The notes beneath the pieces are model-generated. The model made no database searches. It saw nothing but the letters and a program-made list of their open reading frames with translations, and was not told the origin of the DNA. From the NCBI GenBank assembly GCA_012934845.2, contig WNNJ02001874.1, positions 1 to 64,000 on the forward strand: 64,000 nucleotides of DNA, written 5' to 3'. Origin of the DNA: Pomphorhynchus laevis. Taxonomy: Eukaryota; Acanthocephala; Palaeacanthocephala; Echinorhynchida; Pomphorhynchidae. A program made the position numbers and the translations under genes. Shown one piece after another: positions 46,177 through 56,990 of this stretch; the first letter of the stretch is position 1, and every line of letters starts with the position of its first letter.

Positions 46177-48891
46177 ATGTACTCAACAATATTGGAAAAA
46201 TACGTAAGTACTAATGATTTCAATTTTAGATCTTTTAAATGTAACAGAAAAAATTGTATAGTTTGTAATGTTATAAATAATAATAATTGTATCGTAAGTA
46301 ATACGACAAACAAATGTTTTTCATTAAATATTAATAATAATTGTAACTGCAATACCGCAGGTGTAGTGTATCTAATACAATGCACATGTGGATTGCAATA
46401 TATAGGAAAAACATATCAAATGTTAAAAACTAGGTTTAGGCAACACATATATAATATACAGCATAATAGTCAAACTATATTTCATAAACATATGAGATTA
46501 ATAGGACATGATATTAAAAACTGTAAATTATTTATTTTAGAACATATTATCGAAGAAAACATTTCTATATTAAATCAAAAACTATTAGAAAAAGAAGATT
46601 TTTGGATTAAAACGCTTAATTCCATGTACCCATTAGGATTGAATGACGTGGTACAAGGAATTGGCAGAAGTAGTATAATACATAATAAACAACTATATTA
46701 TAATAATCCGGTTAAACGCAAACCAAGAAGTCATGGTGATAAAAGGAATAGGAAAAATAGAGTTAAAAATATTAAAAAAGATATGTATATAAATGAACAA
46801 TTAGAAATATTAAAACAACTTTTAAGTGATAATAAGCTAAAAGATCTTTATGTAAATATAAGAAGTTTTTCTAAAGATATCATATGTTCAATAAATCAAA
46901 AATTAATTAACGACTATGATAGGCTAAGTTGTATAATAGACAGTTATTGTAATACAAAATACTATAATCGTACAATAAATGTAAATAATAACAATAGAAA
47001 ATATACATTAACCATAAACTTCATTAATAAATGTATAGATAACATAAATATAGTCGGACTTTTAAATAATTCTAAAAGTAAAGAAATAATAGGGTCAGAT
47101 TTAAGTAAATATATTCCTAAAATAAGGTATAAACTCCTACCACCATTAGGACGAAAAATTTGTAATTATAATAAAGAATTAAAATTAATATGTAACGATA
47201 ATATTAGAAACATAATGGAAACAGAATGCAATTGTAAAAGTCTTAGTTTTGATAAAATAAATGAACATATATGTACCCATAATCTAGAATTAATTGAAAA
47301 TTGTGAATTAAGAAAGCTGCTATCGAAAGGGTATAAATATAGATTAAATAACAACAACGACAAAAATAAAATATACAGTTCGTTATATAATAACTTAAAT
47401 GATTACTTTAGTAAGCTGATTAATAGTGAAAGCTCGAATATATCTAAGATAAAAATTTGGAAAGATTATATATTTGATAAAATTAAAAATAAAATGAAAA
47501 TAACAAACAATTATAAAAGGAAAGATAAAATTAATAAAGATATGTATAAAGAACTTACTAAATTAAAGGATAACTATATAATAACAACTATTGATAAAGC
47601 TAGTAATAACTTTGTCTTCATATGCAAAAAGCTTTATTATGATATACTAATGAAAGAGGTTAATTCTAATGATTTAAATGTAAATCCAGCATATGAACGT
47701 AGTGAGTTGAGTTTAGAATCAATTATTACAAGTCACTGTTCTATAATGGATAAAAAGGGTATAAAGGTTGAATTAGATAATAAAACTATACCTATATTAT
47801 ATTGGAATCCAAAATTACATAAAAATCCAATAAAACCTAGGTTCATATGTAGTGCGTTTAAATGTACATTAAAACCACTTTTTGTTTATATGAATAAAAT
47901 GCTTAAAGTAATTAAAGCACATTTTAAAAAATATTGCAAGGTAATCGAAATTAATACTGGTATAAAACACTATTTCAGTATTAATTCTACAAAAGAATTT
48001 TTAGAACAGACAAAAGGAATAAATTTTCAAAATATAAATACATACGATTTTAGTACGCTTTATACAAATCTAGATTTAGTAGATATTAAAGAAGCGTTAG
48101 TAAAATTAATTAATCTTATATTCGGAAAAAGATATACATATATATGTTATAATAATTATAACGCCTATCTAACAAAAATTAAACCATCAAATAAATATAA
48201 ATATATGGATAAAATTGAATTAATAGAATCCTTAAATATTTTGATAAATCAAAATTATTTAAAAGTAGGGACATCTATATTTAGACAAGTAAAAGGTGTT
48301 CCAATGGGTGGTAATAGTAGCCCAATTATAGCTGACTTGTTTTTAAGCTTTATAGAATATGAATTTGTTCATAACTGTGTAAAAACTAAATCTAAACAAT
48401 ATAAATATATGAAATATATGTTTCGATACATTGATGATATATGTGTATTTAATTCTAATAATTTTTATTCAATTAGTGAGCACATTTATCCAGAAAGCCT
48501 TATTCTTAACAAAACCAATATTAATGATAAAGAAGGTGTATATCTAGATATGAACATTAAATTAACATTAACTAAAACTACTATTAATTTATATCGTAAA
48601 GATGACATATTTAAATTTACAAGAAACATATTTTTGCATGAGCATTCATGCATACCATATAATATAAAATATAATACATTAAATAATGAAATTTTAAGAA
48701 TTGCAACAATATGTAATGATATTGGCTTTCTTAAAAATCATTTAAATAATTTAATAGATACATATTTTAAACTAGGTTACTATAAAAATAACATCAAGCA
48801 GAAAATAGTAAAATATATAAATCAACACAATAATATAAAGAATAAATTTAAACTCTTAAGTGGCAAATTTTTATGGATGAATAATAAATAA
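46177..48891 (+). CDS. Naiad-type PLE protein: GIY-YIG nuclease + RT (904 aa)
   Basis: An intact frame from ATG at 46177 to TAA. Residues 22-30 hold CNRKNCIVC. The GIY-YIG nuclease spans ~61-160: VVYLIQC (GIY-equivalent), LQYIGKT (75-77 YIG), R86 in KTRFRQH (catalytic Arg) and the LLEKEDFWIKTLN helix (catalytic Glu). A basic linker follows. RT: IDKASNNFVFICKK, LYWNPKLHKNP and KPRFICSA, motif A TYDFSTLYTNLD (Asp624), motif B GVPMGGNSSPIIADLF, motif C FRYIDDICVFN (YIDD, 751-754), motif D VYLDMNIKLT. All catalytic residues expected for both activities are present. In canonical Penelope proteins the nuclease is C-terminal, so this order is diagnostic of the permuted clade. The product would copy the element RNA and nick the target. 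Very Asn/Lys/Ile-rich, reflecting AT-rich codon use. Confidence 0.92.
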   Translation: MYSTILEKYVSTNDFNFRSFKCNRKNCIVCNVINNNNCIVSNTTNKCFSLNINNNCNCNTAGVVYLIQCTCGLQYIGKTYQMLKTRFRQHIYNIQHNSQTIFHKHMRLIGHDIKNCKLFILEHIIEENISILNQKLLEKEDFWIKTLNSMYPLGLNDVVQGIGRSSIIHNKQLYYNNPVKRKPRSHGDKRNRKNRVKNIKKDMYINEQLEILKQLLSDNKLKDLYVNIRSFSKDIICSINQKLINDYDRLSCIIDSYCNTKYYNRTINVNNNNRKYTLTINFINKCIDNINIVGLLNNSKSKEIIGSDLSKYIPKIRYKLLPPLGRKICNYNKELKLICNDNIRNIMETECNCKSLSFDKINEHICTHNLELIENCELRKLLSKGYKYRLNNNNDKNKIYSSLYNNLNDYFSKLINSESSNISKIKIWKDYIFDKIKNKMKITNNYKRKDKINKDMYKELTKLKDNYIITTIDKASNNFVFICKKLYYDILMKEVNSNDLNVNPAYERSELSLESIITSHCSIMDKKGIKVELDNKTIPILYWNPKLHKNPIKPRFICSAFKCTLKPLFVYMNKMLKVIKAHFKKYCKVIEINTGIKHYFSINSTKEFLEQTKGINFQNINTYDFSTLYTNLDLVDIKEALVKLINLIFGKRYTYICYNNYNAYLTKIKPSNKYKYMDKIELIESLNILINQNYLKVGTSIFRQVKGVPMGGNSSPIIADLFLSFIEYEFVHNCVKTKSKQYKYMKYMFRYIDDICVFNSNNFYSISEHIYPESLILNKTNINDKEGVYLDMNIKLTLTKTTINLYRKDDIFKFTRNIFLHEHSCIPYNIKYNTLNNEILRIATICNDIGFLKNHLNNLIDTYFKLGYYKNNIKQKIVKYINQHNNIKNKFKLLSGKFLWMNNK

Positions 48892-48939
48892 TATACTTTG
48901 CATTAGAATAAGATACTAGATAGTTATTTCAGAGGAAAT

Positions 48940-49038
48940 ACATCATTAGCATGTATTTGGCCCCGCTGCTATGTTGGGTAGAGGAGTTAGGGGCCGAAAC
49001 CTGATAGCATAGCAGTTCCTCCTGATGACCTCTAATTC
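48940..49038 (+). ncRNA. Putative structured RNA in 3' pseudo-LTR
   Basis: Second copy of the fold at 45418-45515, located ~60 nt after the ORF stop. One change (GGGGTC to GGGGCC) weakens one base pair of the 12-bp stem; the rest is unchanged. Confidence 0.45.
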
Positions 49039-49100
49039 TTATTCTGATACAACGCCTGTTATTTATTAGTCAATTCATAAAAATGACGTTTACTTTAAAT

Positions 49101-49131
<31 letters not shown>

Positions 49132-49289
49132 ACTTGATTAAAATTATAGAAAATCTAAAAACAATTATTAATTTTATTATTTAATTATTAAATTTTGATT
49201 TAGCATTATTATGTTTTGTTTATTTTATAATTATATAACAATACGTAGACTCAGTTAGCTGATTTAATTTACAATGTAAACAAGCGAAA

Positions 49290-51078
49290 TTGTAAATTAC
49301 GCCATTCTTTTCAAACTCTGGTTTTATTTTAAACATGCTTGCTAGCCTCGGTAATGAGCGTGTAAAAGGATGATGTTATCTGCAACTCTATTCAGCCTGT
49401 TATAAAGTAAGGAATGAGCATACTGATTTATAAATGGTACCTTTACAAACTGTTTTTCTACAATTACATTTTACTGTCGTTGATTATTTTTACACGAAGA
49501 GCATGATGGCATGCACGACTTATGATATTTGTTGGAAATAGGGATTTTACTAGGAGATCTTTAATATTATTAATTTCGATACGTAGTAGATGACCATTTA
49601 GCATATACGGAACGCTCGAAGAAAAAGTGATCGTGCTTGTGGGGTTTTCCGGTATACAGGAGAGTGCGACAACTAACTGGTAACAATATTAGGAACCCCT
49701 TTTTATGTACTGTTGTAGTAAGAAGGTTACTGTAGATAACCTTTACATCTAGAAAGCTTATAAAGTTGTTTTGCGTGTGTTCGATTTTCCAATTTATACA
49801 TGCATCTTTAGATTTTAAGAGTTTCAGTATATCATCCTCGAAAGGTACATTATTGAACGCCATAAATGCATCGTCAACATAGCGATTGTAAAATCTTAAG
49901 CTGGGTAGGCGTTGATAGATGTCAGCCTTCCAATTTCGCAAATAAATCTCAGCCAGAAAGGGCCCTAAAGGTGATACCATTACGACACCGTTTCATTGCA
50001 CATACATCTTACCATTGAATTCAAAATGATTTCTATTTGTACAAAAAGATAGGAGTTCAAACCATTCAGCGATGCTTAGTGTCCAGGTATGTTCCTTCTC
50101 ATTTAATAAGTTACTGGCGAGGGTGATTGCATCAACCAACTGAACATTGGTATACAGAGACACTATATCAGCAGTCATTAGGCAATACTCGTGATTAAGA
50201 TACTTTCGTTGCAAAGTCAGTTCCATCTTTAATGGATGTTGGGGTGGTACCCAAGTGCATTTGCAGTTGCTGATTTATGACTTTTGCTAATCTATGACTG
50301 AAACTGTTATACGATGTGATGACCGGACGAACAGAACGAACTGACTTATGTACTTTAGGGTAGTAAGTACATGAATGATGGCTTAGTATTACTTGAATGG
50401 ATATGTCTGTAATCCGCCAGCGGTATTTTACCAGCTTTATGTACGTTAAGCATATGTTTATCGAATTGGTTGGATATCTTATAATAGGCAGGGGTAAATT
50501 GACCAGCCGCTAGAATGTCATCACCAAACCTAATATAATCAATATGATCTAGAACTACCATTGCTTTCTTTTGTCTGATCATAATATTGCCAAATCACTG
50601 TTGTTGCGTAGTTTTTTCAAACAATTTAAAGTTGACCTGCTAATATTGTTTACTGTACGGGCTGACATGTTCATATAGTTGGGATATGATTGGATAATCC
50701 TATGTGCAATATCGTTAGAAGTTGGAGGATTTATATGTGACAGGTCTTGAAGTATTTTCTCAACACCAACATGGATGCCAATAACATCGTGATGTTTTGG
50801 TAAAACGAAATTAGGTAAAATTTCGTTTAGGTAAAACCATTCGTTTTGGTAAAACGAAATGTTTTGGTAAAACGAAACTGTCAATTTTACTTGTATATTT
50901 CAAACCCTGAAGATGACGTGCCAGAGCGCAGTCGAAATAATGGATTATATCCAAATAAATCAAAATGTTTCCTCGCCTTCTAACAACAGAGGTTATATTA
51001 CCGGGTAAACAAAGTCCGCAGATCAATAACAGCTTGTCAGTAGAACAAATCAGATCAGCTAACTGAGTCTACGTGTTT
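49290..51078 (-). mobile_element. Conventional Penelope-like element, degraded
   Basis: Minus-strand element with RT segments: CLMTADIVSLYTNVQ (motif A) at ~50190-50150, SPLGPFLAEIYLRNW (motif B) at ~49970 and LRFYNRYVDDAFMAF (motif C, YVDD) at ~49890, then FISFLDVKV. N-terminal parts (HHDVIGIHVGVEKIL, NMSARTVNNISR and KAMVVLDHIDYIRFG) lie at 50880-50360. Several frame changes. No GIY-YIG domain is recognised at its 3' side, so it is truncated there. Different in sequence from the Naiad element, but it shares the module at 50987-51076. Confidence 0.85.
50795..50880. repeat. TTTTGGTAAAACGAAA short repeats
   Basis: The word GGTAAAACGAAA or a shortened form occurs five times in 86 bp inside the Penelope-like element, translating in the element frame as repeated VLPK. 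Likely local slippage expansion. Confidence 0.8.
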
Positions 51079-51079
51079 T

Positions 51080-53985
51080 AAACTATATGTAAATTAAAAA
51101 TAAAGATAAATAATTATAAATAATAAATAATTATATAAGTTGTTATACAGTTTATATTTATATAAATTTAAAATAAAAATCAATTTTTGTACTAACTGAA
51201 TATTTCATGAATATTTCACAACTATTTCAAAAATTAAATTTTTAGAAAATTAAAAATAATAAAATTTCGCTTAATAGTTTAAATAAATTTTTAATAATAT
51301 TTGTTTGTTTTTATATTGTAAAATTATAAGAAAAAGAAAATATCCATTCAACTTGAGTCATTAAGTTACATTAGGTGCCTTAATGTAACTAAATATAAGT
51401 AACGTGCATGTTTAAACTATCTTCTACATGTATTTTTGATAAATAATTTTTTCAAATTTAAATAATTTGAAAGCTAAGCGAACCACAGAATAATCGCTTT
51501 CAACAGGATGATCACTCTCAAGTATTTTTCTTTAAGTGAGTTGGATATGATGAATAACCATTAAAAATAATTACAAATAATATTTTTACTATTTAATAAT
51601 AAAATATAATTTTTAAACCAAAATCAATTATTTTAAAATAAAAGCAGGTTAATGGTTTAAATCGTCTCATTACATATGCTCGTTTGGACGTGCGTATCAA
51701 GCTGAAGCTGCTGTTCTATTATTATGCTTCTCGTGGATTTAACAACAAAAATACTTTGAATTTTACATTAAATTGCAAAGTATTAAAATGTCTGATCAAA
51801 TTGCAAATTTATATCTATTGTTCTATTGTTCTATTCAGTCATGCCTTAGAGAAGACAAGTTGTTGTTTGTTCACATTAAACTTTACTTCTAATTTGTTTG
51901 AATAGTTCAACTACAATAAGCTATATAAATAAGCTACCCTTATATATGATAATAAAATAATAAAATAGGGAATAATTTATTTTTTCCTGTTATGTCTATA
52001 CCTCAATATAATACCACGCAATGAAATTTTTGATGAGAATCCAGCATTGAGCAATAACATTTTAATTTCGACATTTATTAGACAAAAATCATAGCATTAG
52101 TAATGCCAAAGCGTTGTGCTATGTAAGATAAAAAATGGAACTGAAAGTATTATTGAATTGTAACGCTAATTATAAAAGTATGACATTTTAAATAAACTGC
52201 GTTATTTAAAGCAGCCCACTAAACATTAAGAATTTATTTATTTATCAACGATTCAGCTTATAAGGGAAGCTGGAGGAAATGATCAAAGTATGAAAGATGG
52301 TAATACATTTTATAAAGTTACATAAATTCTAGAAATGTACACATTTCGATATTGTCGAAAAAAGTGTGCAAGCTTTCAACGATAGAGTCCTTATAAAGAC
52401 ACTATCGTCGCAAGCATGCACACTTTATAATGTTCATCAACCTCAAGAAAGTTCACTTTGAAAAGATCTTAATTATTTAAATATATGAAATACACAAAAA
52501 TATTAATATTTTCTATTTTAAAGCAGAATTTTAGATGCACTTTTCATTTTCAAATTTTAGTAATTTATATAAGATATAAAATTATATTTTACTATATAAT
52601 TTAATGTTTTAAAAGAATTTTTTACTATATAACATATTACATTTTAATGTAATATTTTGATATATTAAATTTTTATTATTTCCAATATTCTTCTTTTGTT
52701 TCACGATATTTAACATTCTTCAATGTAATTACATTGAAGAATTCTTTCATATAAATATTCTATCCAAATGCTTTCTTTTACTGTAAACGGAGAAAAATAC
52801 GTTTGCATAAAGTATAAAATTGTACTCTGTCCAGCAGTTAGATATTCTATACTGTTGAAAGATTAATCAAAAATAAATTAATTTTTAAAATTAAATGATT
52901 ATATTTTAATCTTTAAAATGATAAATTAATCTCCAAAAATTTATGCATAAGTTATTGGTAATTAATTATCAAGAAATCAAAAATTAATTAATCATTAATA
53001 AATTTATAAAAATTAAATGATTAGACTATTTCACTTCACTAATTTAAAAACTGGATATACCGCATAATATTTGTGACTTTATTGTAAATCATTTGAAAAT
53101 AATTTCAAAACTTTGTAAGTATAAAAATCTGAAGTCTTAAAATCGCTTTCAACATTAAAAAGAGATGAAGCTGGACTAGTATACACATCCAATTAAACCT
53201 TATTGCAAAATTGTCAAAAGATTTGTGTATATAGTTATGCTTTCACTCGGCATAATGTTATCGATTTCTGATATTTACAAAATTATTACTTAATTATTTT
53301 TAATTTAATAATTAAATGTTCTCATTATGAATATATTTATTTAAAAATAAGTAAAACTGTTGGCAGAGCAGCAATAAAAGCTCTATAGGAAAACTTAACT
53401 TTATATTATTGTGAAAGCCATTGGGCTTACTAAAAAATCACTTCAGTGCAAAATTATATTTAATTTTGATATATTTTATATATTTAATTAATAAAATATC
53501 ATATATATATTATATTAATTAAATATCATATATAATTTAATTTAATTATATTGTATTATAAGCAAAAAATAAAATTATTTCTGACACTAAATTAAATTTT
53601 CTTACAATAAAAATTGAAACTTTATAATTTTTTAATCGCATTTTGATAAAATTAATGATTACATAACATCAATCTTTTAGTAGCCATTTTAGTGTTTGTA
53701 TGGGTTGGTAATTTCGCTAAGTAGACGATCAGAAAAAACCAATGTTTCCATTAATTGCGTTTTACCACTGTCTCGGTGATTTTACTGGTCATTCAATACA
53801 CGCCTTTCAGTAGAAAATTTATAATTACAATTTTTTACAACAACATCTCAACTCTTAACTACGAAAAGTCTACAACCCCGTCTATTTCGGTATAAAATCA
53901 AAATTTAATAATAATTAAATTCATTGCTCCGGATTGGAGTTCAATTGGGCATTAGAGTCAAAATTAAATAATAACGGGGTTCTCA
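51080..53985. other. Long AT-rich intergenic stretch
   Basis: No gene recognised. An open frame at 51684-51905 (+) is lysine/phenylalanine-rich and probably chance. A hairpin at 52361-52426 is listed separately. Confidence 0.5.
52361..52426. repeat. 29-bp imperfect hairpin, pre-miRNA-like
   Basis: Arms 52361-52389 and 52398-52426 pair with four mismatches around an 8-nt loop (CTTATAAA). Length, loop size and scattered mismatches suit a miRNA precursor, but a short inverted-repeat element is equally possible. It is not a hairpin I know. Confidence 0.6.
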
Positions 53986-53989
53986 GAAT

Positions 53990-54166
53990 ATGCAACCGGT
54001 TCAAGATCATAAAATTGCAGCATCCAAATTCACTTGCGATATTTACCAGCAAAAGGTAACGTTCACATGTGAAAAACGATGTGTTTCCTCTGCTTATATA
54101 TTATGCAATAACACGGCAAAACGTGCACTTTGCTATTATATGGAATACACAGCAATACAGGTTTGA
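53990..54166 (+). CDS. Short Cys-rich ORF or exon, unassigned
   Basis: A 58-codon frame beginning MQPVQDHKIAASKFTC, with CEKRC, CNNTAKRALC and YYMEYTAIQ. Its base composition is less AT-rich than the flanks. A second short frame nearby (DNISVESEKFIVTFAYQP..., to ~54287) could be a continuation after a frame change or an intron at CAG/GTTTGA. I do not recognise it; it may be a host exon or a decayed gene. Confidence 0.3.
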   Translation: MQPVQDHKIAASKFTCDIYQQKVTFTCEKRCVSSAYILCNNTAKRALCYYMEYTAIQV

Positions 54167-54439
54167 TCGGTGATAACATTTCCGTCGAATCGGAAAAGTT
54201 CATCGTGACTTTCGCTTACCAGCCTATGGTCACAACAATTGTAGCTTATTGCTCAACAGACTATCTTAAAGATGAACGATTTTTGTAAGCATGCAAATGT
54301 AAAGATGTACGTACATTTATTCTAATTTTGTAAATTAGAATAATTAAATTCAATTATTATTTAATTATTTTTTGATTATTTTTATATATTATTAAGATTA
54401 TTAATTCAATTAATACGTAATTGTAAATGCAATTATACT

Positions 54440-54770
54440 GGCTACTCAAAATCCAACAGTAAATTATCCGGCTTCTTTAAGCACAACCAAAAAAGGGACT
54501 CTCTTTGTGTAGTTTACAACATCCCTTGCTCCTCATGTGAAAAATTATATGTTAAACAGACTCGTCAACACCTATAAGAGAGGCTTTTTGAACATGCACG
54601 CTCATGTACACACCAATGTTAAATGTTCCGTTGCGCAGAATGTTAGGAAGACTGGTCACTGCTTGGATATTGACTATGCAAATATTGAGTTGGTTCAGCA
54701 TCATCTAAAAACTAGGCTTGCCTCTAAGTCACTATTGATTAGGTTCAATTGACAGAAATGTTCATAGGAC
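54440..54770 (+). pseudogene. Penelope-like GIY-YIG nuclease fragment
   Basis: VYNIPCSSCEKLYVKQTRQHL, then ERLFEHARSCTH in the same register, then a downstream helix region. This is the (GI)VYxIPC, CxxxYVGQTxRxLxxR and EH pattern of PLE nucleases, with the YIG glycine changed (YVK). Several stops. Followed by a T-rich untranslated-like stretch to ~55130. Confidence 0.65.
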
Positions 54771-55129
54771 AACATTGGAGGTTATGATTTACATTAAAAT
54801 ATGTTTTGCAGTGATTGTCTTCTTTGTATTTTGGTTTCTATGATTTCTGGTTCACTTTGAATCGAATTCAAATTTGCTTGTTTGTAGTTGATTTTATTGT
54901 CTCTGCAATTTCAATTAAATTATGTTTAATTGTTTAATTTGTATTGTTTTCTTTTGATTGTAATGAATATTTTGTGAATTACTAATCGATTTTGTCATTT
55001 TTGGATTTATATATTTTTTTTTCTCATTTTAATACATACTTGTTTTTGCTCAGTGTTTTATTTGAACTAACCAATGTGTAGCTAATTTTCCTAAAATCGT
55101 ATAAAATACACAAGGTTCAGCAGCTACTG

Positions 55130-55800
55130 ATACAATTCGTGACGATTTACACAGTGATGTTCGGAAATTTGAATAAAAATATTAAATTGCAACAGCGTTT
55201 AGCAAAAATTGTATGTTCAGACGATCAAAAGATTTAGAAATCATGCAAAAATGCAAAATATTACTCACAGTCTCCAGTTTTTCAAGGATTTCCTCTCAAC
55301 CAGGTATTTCCTCCACTCACGGATGTGAGGTAAGTGGTGCTTTGTGTTCCAACTCACCAATTGATCAAAAGGAACTTCCCCCAGTTCTTTTATGTTTGAA
55401 ACTTTGAATAGGCCTCATATCCCTAGGGACCTGAGGCTGTGACAATGCGGCAGAGAAGACGTAGACTTAACCATGCGATAGAGTTGCTGACGATTTATCC
55501 TTAACTTAGTTTGTTTTTCTCTATGAAGATGGTTCTGTTATGTAAGAAAATATTTATTTCTTAAAATTTGGTACATATTTTTGATTTTGCTGAAAATAAA
55601 ATTATGATATTCCAGCTCTTTTTCATACAATTATTAAATTACTTATAAAGCTTAAATAAGAAGATGAAATTATATAATGGTGGTGCTCGGATGTGCTGAG
55701 TAAACTATGTCCAAGATTTCCTACGAAATATTGTTGATCTTTTTAATTGTTCTACAAATATGCATAATCTTCCAATGATCTCAACCGGGAATCTACAACA
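55130..55800. other. Unassigned stretch
   Basis: 55210-55410 has an open plus frame of 64 codons that I do not recognise. No further support for a gene. Confidence 0.35.

Positions 55801-55802
<2 letters not shown>

Positions 55803-55879
<77 letters not shown>
55803..55879. repeat. (TA)n microsatellite
   Basis: Uninterrupted TA dinucleotides, about 38 units. Likely length-polymorphic and possibly mis-sized in assembly. Confidence 0.98.
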
Positions 55880-55881
<2 letters not shown>

Positions 55882-56081
55882 TATCCATAATGTCAGTGAT
55901 AACCACCAGCTCGGATCCTTTGTAAGAATGCCGAATATATACTGTTTTTGTTCAAAGAAAACAAGCTTAGGGCAGATAAAAAATCAAATTAACGTTTCGA
56001 TACTTTCTTTGTCAAATCTAGAACAATAGCACACAAGTAAATTCCTAAAAATACATTTTCTTACGTTAAAAATACATTTTC

Positions 56082-56561
56082 TTACGTCACGTCAATCCAC
56101 CTATAACAGTGCTCTTTCTTAATTCCTGGTTTTATATCGAGCATCACTTGACCTAGCCATATTTGTTCAAGTGCCTTCCTTCTTTTAATAGCTGTGTTAT
56201 GTGTACTTATTATTTTATATGAAAAACAATCCTCTTTGCTATTGTGTTCTGCACAATGTTGAACTATAGCGTCCTGAGTTGAAACCCCTTTGCTAACGTC
56301 TGCGCAGCGGTTATTGAGTCTTTCACTCAATGATATCCCAGTCTCGCCTATATATTGGGCATTGCAAATCGTGCAGTTGCCCAGATAGATGGTGCCCCTT
56401 GTTGAGCAATTAGAGGATGTCTTAATCTTGTATTTTAATTTTGTTTTGTTGCTCTGAAATGTTGTGCTCTCTATCATTTGCTTACAGCATTTGCATCTAA
56501 GGCGATTACATTTGTAACAACCTGGATTCACGATGTCTTCACTTCCATTACCGTTAGGCAA
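56082..56561 (-). pseudogene. Penelope-like GIY-YIG nuclease domain (minus)
   Basis: An open frame of ~160 codons. CYKCNRLRCKCC cysteine cluster, GTIYLGNCTICNAQYIGET (GIY-YIG with intact YIG), SLSERLNNR (catalytic Arg), AIVQHCAEHN, then KALEQIWLGQVMLDIKPG (catalytic Glu region). This is the best-preserved nuclease domain of the non-Naiad type here. It lies head-to-head with an RT fragment on the plus strand ~80 bp away, so it is not in one frame with it. Confidence 0.8.
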
Positions 56562-56641
56562 TTTTCTTGTATAATTTTTTACACAAGTTGGTACAACGTT
56601 GATTCATACTCGAGAATAACTTCTTTAAAATCGAATCAACG

Positions 56642-56970
56642 TTGTACCGACAGAAAGAAGGCACCGCAATGGGTACGTCATTAGACCCATGCTATGCGAT
56701 TTTGTACATGGACAATTATGAGAGAGATGTCCTACAATCATGTGAGGAGAGGCCCTTTATATACCTGAGGTATATTGACGATATATTTATCGTATGGAAA
56801 AATGGGAGGGAGACACTTGACGGTTTTGTCAAACAAATGAATGAGTATGGCCCACTCAAGTTTACGTCATCAACAACATTCCCCGCGAGTTTTCTAGAAG
56901 TAACGATATATAGAGATGAACACAATACTATTCAGACAAGACATTATATTAAATATAATGCATATATAAA
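56642..56970 (+). pseudogene. Penelope-like RT fragment
   Basis: RQKEGTAMGTSLDPCYAILYMD (motif B) and IYLRYIDDIFIVWKNG (motif C with RYIDD), then FTSSTTFPASFLEVTIYRDE (motif D). It ends in AT-rich sequence at ~56980. Only the central palm is present; the fingers and the thumb are missing. Confidence 0.85.
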
Positions 56971-56990
56971 TACATATATATATTAAATTA

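Larger units (their letters stand above)
44865..49275 (+). mobile_element. Naiad-type Penelope-like element with pseudo-LTRs
   Basis: A complete-looking Penelope-like retroelement. The 3' end of the ORF plus 3' UTR (48388-49271) is repeated upstream at 44865-45746, the head-to-tail pseudo-LTR arrangement typical of the group. The two ~880 bp copies differ at about 15-20 positions (roughly 2%), implying a young insertion. Between them lie a ~430 bp leader and a 904-codon ORF with the GIY-YIG nuclease first and the RT second, the permuted order described for Naiad/Chlamys elements. Fragments of the same family are at 10450 and 14188. Confidence 0.9.

Noticed and set aside
50905-50938. CTGAAGATGAC...GTCGAAAT as a hammerhead
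   Set aside because: Only a half-motif with an extra core base and on the strand opposite to the element; no stem I or III partners found.
55760-56029. Open frame through the TA microsatellite
   Set aside because: It is a translation of the dinucleotide run (repeated Ile-Tyr) with no coding support.
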